Positions 1 to 3,240 of a stretch of DNA of 5,595 nucleotides are shown here, piece after piece. The DNA lies in the NCBI GenBank assembly GCA_017631775.1, contig JAGBSQ010000089.1, forward strand, positions 1 through 5,595. The letters run 5' to 3'. Positions within the stretch are counted from its first letter, which is position 1. Every line of letters starts with the position of its first letter. The notes beneath the pieces are model-generated. The model ran no database searches. It worked only from the letters and a program-made list of their open reading frames with translations, and was not told where the DNA came from. This DNA comes from Clostridia bacterium (GTDB lineage: Bacteria; Bacillota_A; Clostridia; Oscillospirales; CAG-272). Made by a program: the position numbers and the translations under genes.

Positions 1-99
1 CAAATGAATATTTGGAAGGCCCTCCATAATCACTTTAGAGACTACCATTATCGCAGAAAGCATGGCAAAAGTGACCAATTCGCGAATGGTGATCTTCAT
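1..99 (-). CDS. ECF transporter S component, N-terminal fragment (probable corrinoid uptake)
   Basis: Only the first 33 residues are inside the window; the gene continues past base 1. The visible part starts MKITIRELVTFAML, then a hydrophobic helix, then a G-x-P-N-I-H-L turn. This layout (short basic-polar start, first membrane helix, PN motif) is typical of membrane-embedded substrate-binding S components of energy-coupling factor transporters. Its ATG shares one base with the stop codon of the upstream lipoprotein gene (TAATG), so the two are translationally coupled; the AAGGTGG just upstream is a weak ribosome binding site. Because the unit sits under a cobalamin riboswitch, I infer that the substrate is cobalamin or another corrinoid (CbrT-like role). 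The fragment is too short to prove the subfamily. Confidence 0.72.
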   Translation of the reverse strand, partial: MKITIRELVTFAMLSAIMVVSKVIMEGLPNIHL

Positions 100-569
100 T
101 ATTTTTCCACCTTAAAGGCGTAAGTTGCACCTTCTTCCACAGGAGTGGTATCAACGCCGCTTATTGCATATTCACCGTTGATATAGAAAGCCCAATAGGT
201 TTGATCAACGTCATAATCGGCAAGAATGCCGTTTACCTTTTTAACATACAAACCGTATGCACCGTCTTCGCCTTCGATCAATCCTTCTTCAAGCAAAGCG
301 TCACCAACCATCTTTTTATCGGTAGAGATAACAAAAGAGGTTTCAGCTCCCTCTTTGTCTACCACGATAAACGTAAAGGTGGCTTTGTTTTCGGGGGTCT
401 CGGCAGGAGTGCCGTCAAGAGTGGTTTCTTCTACACTCGCCTCCGGTCCGTAGCCAAGCAGACCCAAAATGTAGTTGCCATCACAAGCCGTTGTGAAGAG
501 TGCCATAGCCGCAATCAGCACCGCACAAAGGAAGAGTGACAACATTTTTTTCATGTTTGTCATTTTCAT
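99..569 (-). CDS. DUF4430 lipoprotein, putative corrinoid-binding partner of an ECF transporter
   Basis: A 156-residue exported lipoprotein. Residues 1-29 form a signal peptide: a basic start (MKMTNMKKM), a hydrophobic core and a lipobox-like L-F-T-T-A-C, so Cys29 is the likely lipidated residue. An acidic, Thr/Pro-rich linker follows (about 42-62), then a DUF4430 domain (about 63-156) with the characteristic YGLYVKKVNG and WAFYING stretches. DUF4430 is related to the C-terminal domain of transcobalamin and intrinsic factor, which fits binding of a corrinoid at the outer membrane face and hand-over to the ECF S component encoded next. The reading frame is open up to base 743, but that extension runs through the riboswitch and lacks a signal peptide. 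I chose the ATG at 569 because AAAAGGAG (584-577) lies seven bases before it. Family assignment is firm; substrate is inferred from context. Confidence 0.85.
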   Translation of the reverse strand: MKMTNMKKMLSLFLCAVLIAAMALFTTACDGNYILGLLGYGPEASVEETTLDGTPAETPENKATFTFIVVDKEGAETSFVISTDKKMVGDALLEEGLIEGEDGAYGLYVKKVNGILADYDVDQTYWAFYINGEYAISGVDTTPVEEGATYAFKVEK

Positions 570-576
570 TGTTTTT

Positions 577-584
577 CTCCTTTT
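577..584 (-). promoter_or_regulatory. Ribosome binding site of the DUF4430 lipoprotein gene
   Basis: The minus strand reads AAAAGGAG, seven bases before the ATG at 569. It decides the start against longer in-frame starts that would lie within the riboswitch. It also contains a GGAG that could be masked by an upstream CTCC (see findings). Confidence 0.75.
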
Positions 585-644
585 GTATTTGTTTTTTGTT
601 TTGCTCCGAACCGGCGCCCGCAGTTCATTTTGGAGTTTTTTGTT

Positions 645-803
645 TGATGCCGGGTATTTCGACTTGACACAACACAACTCCGCCTTCTCAGAATACTCCA
701 ATGGCGCGGTCCCGAAATGCGGCTTTCGGTAAGAGCTGTGCACAAAATGTGCCTCACGGCGACGGGCTCGTACAGGATTTTCACCTGTTTCCCCGAAACA
801 TCA
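645..803 (-). ncRNA. Cobalamin riboswitch (aptamer)
   Basis: On the minus strand the RNA shows the cobalamin aptamer elements in order. A GGGGAAACAGGUGAAAAUCC block (about 794-775) contains the P3 hairpin ACAGG/CCUGU. CCCGUCGCCGUGA then corresponds to the conserved CCCGC-ACUGUGA core. A variable hairpin region follows, then GCCAUUGG...AGAAGGC (about 706-682), equivalent to GCCACUG...GGGAAGGC. At the 3' end is AAGUCGAAAUACCCGGC, the counterpart of AGUC-GGA-ACC-GCC. A short closing P1 helix can form from UGAUG (803-799) and CAUCA (649-645). The aptamer starts essentially at the predicted transcription start and precedes the lipoprotein/ECF genes. Expected action is repression of corrinoid uptake when cobalamin is plentiful. 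The subclass (adenosyl- or aquocobalamin-type) is not resolved by eye. Confidence 0.85.
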
Positions 804-808
804 TATCA

Positions 809-837
809 ATTATACCACTACAAAGAAGAAAAAACAA
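809..837 (-). promoter_or_regulatory. Promoter of the riboswitch / corrinoid-uptake unit
   Basis: The minus strand carries a consensus TATAAT (814-809) with an extended -10 TGG in front of it. A weak TTGTTT -35 (837-832) lies at a 17-bp spacing. The start of transcription is expected near 802, right at the 5' edge of the aptamer. Confidence 0.7.
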
Positions 838-924
838 CATTTTTAAAAACTTTTTTATAAAAACGCCAAACCTTTTTTCATTTTTTGACACTATTTAAGT
901 GAAGCCGTGAACCAAAAACAAAAT
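838..924. other. AT-rich divergent intergenic segment with no gene
   Basis: This stretch lies between the minus-strand riboswitch promoter and the plus-strand promoter at 947-975. It is very rich in A and T and has no ORF with a plausible ribosome binding site. A lone TTTGACA (884-890) resembles the half-site used in the downstream operator but has no matching -10 box. Confidence 0.5.
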
Positions 925-952
925 GTCAAACTCAACCAACGGTATGTTGACA
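924..952 (+). promoter_or_regulatory. Candidate operator of the XRE regulator promoter (copy 1)
   Basis: A dyad TGTCAA (924-929), 17 bp, TTGACA (947-952), in which the right arm is the -35 box. The stretch GTCAAACTCAACCAACG (925-941) recurs with one mismatch at 1479-1495, in the same position relative to the second promoter. Binding here would cover the -35 element, so repression is the simplest reading. The binding protein is unknown; the neighbouring XRE protein is the obvious candidate. Confidence 0.6.
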
Positions 953-975
953 CGCTCCTTTTTTCTTGGTATAAT
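947..975 (+). promoter_or_regulatory. Strong promoter of the leader peptide and XRE regulator genes
   Basis: Perfect TTGACA -35 (947-952), 17-bp spacer, perfect TATAAT -10 (970-975) with an extended-10 TG at 967-968. Transcription should begin near 982, giving a leader of about 220 bases before the regulator gene. Confidence 0.85.
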
Positions 976-1029
976 ATTCTTGTCAGGGCGCGCAGGAAGT
1001 ACAACTGCACGTCAAGATAAATTTCTATG

Positions 1030-1037
1030 AAAGGAGG
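1030..1037 (+). promoter_or_regulatory. Strong ribosome binding site of the 20-codon ORF
   Basis: AAAGGAGG, nearly full complementarity to the 16S rRNA tail, six bases before the ATG at 1044. It is one of the strongest sites in the window, although it serves an ORF of only 20 codons. Confidence 0.7.
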
Positions 1038-1043
1038 CGGGTT

Positions 1044-1106
1044 ATGTTCTATTCTAACAAAATCGGATATTTTTCTTTCGCCTCATGGGTGTCTTACTCC
1101 CTCTAA
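1044..1106 (+). CDS. Candidate 20-residue leader or small peptide
   Basis: A 20-codon ORF, ATG to TAA, starting MFYSNKIGYF and ending WVSYSL. It is rich in Phe, Tyr, Ser and Trp, with one basic residue (Lys6) and no acidic residue. I do not recognise a family. The main evidence that it is translated is the AAAGGAGG six bases upstream and its place about 60 bases after a strong predicted transcription start, in the same transcript as the XRE regulator. Two hairpins follow it before the regulator's ribosome binding site, so it could be a regulatory leader peptide whose translation changes folding or translation downstream. It could also be a small membrane-active or signalling peptide. The regulator lacks the long C-terminal repeat domain of Rgg-type peptide sensors, which argues against a known peptide-sensing pair. 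A chance ORF remains possible. Confidence 0.45.
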   Translation: MFYSNKIGYFSFASWVSYSL

Positions 1107-1107
1107 T

Positions 1108-1124
1108 AGGTAGGAAAATTACCT
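1108..1124 (+). other. Small hairpin after the leader ORF
   Basis: AGGTA (1108-1112) and TACCT (1120-1124) can pair around a seven-base loop immediately after the stop codon of the 20-codon ORF. The stem is short, so the call is weak. Confidence 0.3.
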
Positions 1125-1152
1125 TGTTGCAAAGAAAAATCTCCAAAAATTC

Positions 1153-1181
1153 GGGAGCGTTTGTCTCTTACAAGCGCTCCC
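1153..1181 (+). other. Stable leader hairpin upstream of the XRE gene
   Basis: The left arm GGGAGCGTTTG (1153-1163) and right arm CAAGCGCTCCC (1171-1181) form an 11-bp stem, with one U·G wobble, around a seven-base loop. It has no following U-tract, so it is not a terminator as it stands. It ends seven bases before the regulator's AAAGGAG. The adjacent CTCC (1181-1184) can instead pair with that GGAG (1191-1194), so an RNA switch or transcript-stabilising role is possible. Confidence 0.6.
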
Positions 1182-1187
1182 TCCACT

Positions 1188-1194
1188 AAAGGAG
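1188..1194 (+). promoter_or_regulatory. Ribosome binding site deciding the XRE start
   Basis: AAAGGAG abuts the ATG at 1195 with no spacing but lies six bases before the ATG at 1201. The second ATG is therefore the likely true start. Confidence 0.7.
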
Positions 1195-1200
1195 ATGTCA

Positions 1201-1419
1201 ATGCTAAACACGGAAAAATTCGGCCGCAGACTCGCGGAGCTGCGGCGCCAATCGGGTAAAAAGCAACGTGAAATCGCCGATGAGCTCGGCCTTACACCGC
1301 AAGCAATTTCAAAATGGGAACGCGGTCTCTCCTGTCCCGACATTTTGATTGTAGATGAGCTTGCCTCATCGTTTGGCGTTACCATTGCAAAGCTCTTTGA
1401 AGAGTTTGAAGCCCGCTAA
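1201..1419 (+). CDS. XRE-family (Cro/C1-type) HTH transcriptional regulator
   Basis: A 72-residue protein made almost entirely of one Cro/C1-type helix-turn-helix domain. Residues 23-42 (REIADELG, LTPQAISKWERG) contain the positioning and recognition helices with the classic QAISKWERG signature. CPDI and the helix DELASSFGVTIAKLF follow. There is no C-terminal sensor, peptidase or repeat domain, so signal input must come from elsewhere or binding is constitutive. Proteins of this size usually bind DNA as dimers at inverted repeats. The promoter of this gene and that of the next gene share a dyad overlapping the -35 box, so autorepression with co-control of the membrane protein is an attractive inference. 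The first in-frame ATG at 1195 touches the ribosome binding site; I prefer 1201. The family is certain; targets are inferred. Confidence 0.9.
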   Translation: MLNTEKFGRRLAELRRQSGKKQREIADELGLTPQAISKWERGLSCPDILIVDELASSFGVTIAKLFEEFEAR

Positions 1420-1420
1420 G

Positions 1421-1466
1421 AAAATGAGTCTTATGGTAGCGCGAGCATCATCAAGACTCATTTTTT
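1421..1466 (+). terminator. Intrinsic terminator after the XRE gene
   Basis: AAAATGAGTCTT (1421-1432) pairs perfectly with AAGACTCATTTT (1453-1464), and a T6 run (1461-1466) lies at the end. The 20-base loop has some inner ATG/CAT pairing. It starts one base after the stop codon, so the next gene needs its own promoter, which is present. Confidence 0.85.
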
Positions 1467-1477
1467 CATTACGGTTG

Positions 1478-1506
1478 AGTCAAATTCAACCAACGCGTTA
1501 TTGACT
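1478..1506 (+). promoter_or_regulatory. Candidate operator of the membrane protein promoter (copy 2)
   Basis: A dyad AGTCAA (1478-1483), 17 bp, TTGACT (1501-1506), same arm spacing as copy 1. Both outer bases changed together (T/A in copy 1, A/T here). The arms here extend to GAGTCAA/TTGACTC. GTCAAATTCAACCAACG (1479-1495) differs from copy 1 at one base. A further overlapping inverted repeat, GGTTGA (1473-1478) with TCAACC (1486-1491), exists only in this copy. Confidence 0.6.
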
Positions 1507-1529
1507 CGCCATTATCTTCTTGCTATAAT
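1501..1529 (+). promoter_or_regulatory. Promoter of the membrane protein gene
   Basis: TTGACT -35 (1501-1506), 17-bp spacer, TATAAT -10 (1524-1529) with an extended -10 TG at 1521-1522. The -10 box is flanked by the inverted repeat TTCTTGCT (1517-1524) and AGCAAGAA (1533-1540). Confidence 0.85.
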
Positions 1530-1561
1530 AAAAGCAAGAAAACTTTTATTTAGGAGGATAT

Positions 1562-2242
1562 ATGAAAGATTACAAAAACTTTATCAATTACTTTAAACGC
1601 TCCGACAGCATCGCTTCGACGGGACTGGGCATTTTGGCAGCCGGCGGACTTTTGTTTTTGCTTGGTTGGTGGTTCTTTTGGCTCTTCTTCTACATTGGTG
1701 TGCCGCTGATCCCCATTGGCTTGGTGATCTATATTTACGGCACCTCCTCAAGCACAGATGAGGAAACCTTGAAGAAGATCATTCAAGAAAACACCAACGC
1801 AATTACCTTTGCTGACCTCAAGGAAAACCTCGAATATCGCAGACGTATGTCGAAAAACCCCACCGAAGAGACCTTTGGCGGATACGTTTTTAACGATGAC
1901 GTATTGATGAAAAAGACCAAGTCGAGCACCATGGTTTCCTCTGAATACGTATGCGCTAAAATGCTTGTTTTAAACGATGCACTCTGCATTCGCACCTCTT
2001 CTTTCTCCTTTATCAGTGACGAAAAACACAAAAGCGAGATTGAAATCCCCTTCTCTTTGATTGAAAAAATTGAGATTGAAAGAGACAGCAAAACCTATCA
2101 AGTCGGCAAAAAAGAGCTCTTGGCAAAAACCTGCTTCTTGGTTATCACACACGAGGGTGCGCAAACACGCCTGCCTCGCAAGGACGATATTTATGCCGAT
2201 GAATTGATCGTTACGTTGAACAGACTTTTGAAAAAAGCATAA
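1562..2242 (+). CDS. Two-helix membrane protein with cytoplasmic C-terminal domain, function unknown
   Basis: A 226-residue protein that I cannot assign to a named family. Residues 1-17 are polar and basic. Two hydrophobic, Trp/Phe-rich segments follow (about 18-36 and 38-59), joined by almost no loop, so they form a tight hairpin with both ends on the same side, probably the cytoplasm. Residues 62-100 look helical and charged. From about 130 to 222 there is an alternating strand pattern (KMLVLNDALCIRT, EIEIPFSLIEKIEIE, KTCFLVITHEG) and a final helix, which resembles a bacterial PH-like or GRAM-like fold; that is a fold guess from pattern only. The start is supported by AGGAGG at 1552-1557. 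The gene has its own promoter sharing an operator-like block with the upstream XRE gene, so it is probably a target of that regulator, and a strong terminator directly follows. Confidence 0.8.
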   Translation: MKDYKNFINYFKRSDSIASTGLGILAAGGLLFLLGWWFFWLFFYIGVPLIPIGLVIYIYGTSSSTDEETLKKIIQENTNAITFADLKENLEYRRRMSKNPTEETFGGYVFNDDVLMKKTKSSTMVSSEYVCAKMLVLNDALCIRTSSFSFISDEKHKSEIEIPFSLIEKIEIERDSKTYQVGKKELLAKTCFLVITHEGAQTRLPRKDDIYADELIVTLNRLLKKA

Positions 2243-2279
2243 ACAAAAGACCGTCGCATTGCTGCGACGGTCTTTTGTT
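2242..2279. terminator. Bidirectional intrinsic terminator between converging genes
   Basis: A perfect 17-bp stem (arms 2242-2258 and 2263-2279) with a TTGC loop. The GC-rich core GACCGTCGCA is flanked by CAAAA and TTTTG, so each strand ends in a T-rich stretch. The stem begins inside the stop codon of the plus-strand gene and ends two bases before the stop of the minus-strand gene, serving both. Confidence 0.88.
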
Positions 2280-2280
2280 C

Positions 2281-3228
2281 TTAATACACGGTTGCAACCT
2301 CGTGCGCGGGAGGTACCGCAAACTCGGTTTTGGTAACGTAAAGAACAGGGCCGGGACCACGGTAGAGCTTGTGCTTTTCCACCTTGATCGTTCCGGTAAC
2401 AGTTACCCAATCACGTGTTTTGAGGTTTGTTTTTTCGGGGAAAATGCAAACCAACGGATTGAAGGCGATATCATCTACACAGCAGGTCATAACGTGTCTG
2501 CCTGCAAGAACGCTCTTGTCTCCCATAGAAGCATCGGTAGCTACAATGCCCTTAAAACGCACGGTCTTGCCGTTATATTTTTCCATTTCCTCGGAAAGAT
2601 CGCGGTAAAACAGCGCGTAGAATTCATCTTCAATGTTGACAACGGGTGCATTCAAATCGAAAGGCAGCGGATCCTCGATCTCGTCATATTCAACGTGTCC
2701 GTCCGGATAATCGTAAGTGATTGCCACGCGGCGAGAAATGCCCCTGATAACCTTATGAATCTCTTCTTTATCAATGTTTTCGGGGGTGCGGTTGAGAACG
2801 ATCATTTCTGCTCCCATCAGTTTATCTACCATCAGCTGGCGCATATTGGTGTTGTAAGCCAAAAAGGTGTTGGCATCGGCAAACATCATCTCTTGATACA
2901 ACGCCCAGTTATCGGGCAGGTTTTGGTAAAGCTTATTAAGCGACCACATGCCGTTATATTCAATAATAACACGGTCAAGCTTATGCTTTTTGCCAAGAGC
3001 CGAAAGATACTCTTTGGTAATGTCCTCTTCGTTTTCGATGGTTTCGAGGTAAACGTTCTTGCCCCAAAAACGGTCGAGATCAAACTCGTCAATGCCCTCT
3101 TCGCATTGAATGATCAAGGTCTTTTCTCCGGAGTTGAAGCGTTGATCCTCCATCGACTCTTGAATAATATGGGTCTTTCCACCCTCTAAAAATCCGGTAA
3201 ACAGATAAACCGGCAATTGGTTAATCAT
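2281..3228 (-). CDS. CobW-like GTPase lacking CxCC, fused to a DUF1980 C-terminal-like domain
   Basis: A 315-residue protein in two parts. The N-terminal part (about 1-175) is a divergent COG0523 GTPase: a P-loop G-F-L-E-G-G-K-T at 12-19, then strand LIIQCEEG (38-45) where CobW proteins have IENEFG, and VIIEYNGMW (87-95) in place of LIEPSGVG. The metal-binding CxCC motif is absent and the guanine-recognition NKxD position reads NRTP (146-149). The C-terminal part (about 203-315) starts with an ALFYRDLSEEMEKYNGKTV stretch and contains VMTCCVDD (246-253) and DWVTVTGTIKV (273-283). This strongly resembles the C-terminal domain of DUF1980/TIGR03943 (B. subtilis YcgQ-like) proteins, which work beside YcgR-like permeases. 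The start has AAGGAG (3240-3235), which overlaps the stop region of the upstream GTPase gene ten bases away, so both are one operon. The role is likely metal handling with its partner; ligand and partner transporter are unknown. Confidence 0.75.
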   Translation of the reverse strand: MINQLPVYLFTGFLEGGKTHIIQESMEDQRFNSGEKTLIIQCEEGIDEFDLDRFWGKNVYLETIENEEDITKEYLSALGKKHKLDRVIIEYNGMWSLNKLYQNLPDNWALYQEMMFADANTFLAYNTNMRQLMVDKLMGAEMIVLNRTPENIDKEEIHKVIRGISRRVAITYDYPDGHVEYDEIEDPLPFDLNAPVVNIEDEFYALFYRDLSEEMEKYNGKTVRFKGIVATDASMGDKSVLAGRHVMTCCVDDIAFNPLVCIFPEKTNLKTRDWVTVTGTIKVEKHKLYRGPGPVLYVTKTEFAVPPAHEVATVY

Positions 3229-3234
3229 AGTTTT

Positions 3235-3240
3235 CTCCTT
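3235..3240 (-). promoter_or_regulatory. Ribosome binding site of the second GTPase, overlapping the upstream stop
   Basis: AAGGAG on the minus strand, six bases before the ATG at 3228. Its first two bases lie within the TAA stop codon of the upstream GTPase gene (3241-3239), which suggests coupled translation. Confidence 0.7.

Noticed and set aside
570..743. N-terminal extension of the DUF4430 lipoprotein to an ATG at 743.
   Set aside because: It would be translated from inside the riboswitch, hides the signal peptide and lacks a ribosome binding site. The ATG at 569 has AAAAGGAG at seven bases.
1153..1181. Leader hairpin as an intrinsic terminator before the XRE gene.
   Set aside because: The stem is strong, but it is followed by TCCACTAAAGG and not by a T-run.
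1030..1419. Rgg/SHP-like peptide quorum-sensing pair (short peptide next to an XRE regulator).
   Set aside because: The regulator has only 72 residues and lacks the C-terminal repeat domain that binds peptides in Rgg-type proteins. The peptide has no recognisable export or SHP pattern.
2275..3189. Plus-strand ORF of 304 codons opposite the second GTPase.
   Set aside because: It starts inside the bidirectional terminator, has no ribosome binding site or recognisable domain, and mirrors a gene with a P-loop and conserved C-terminal motifs.
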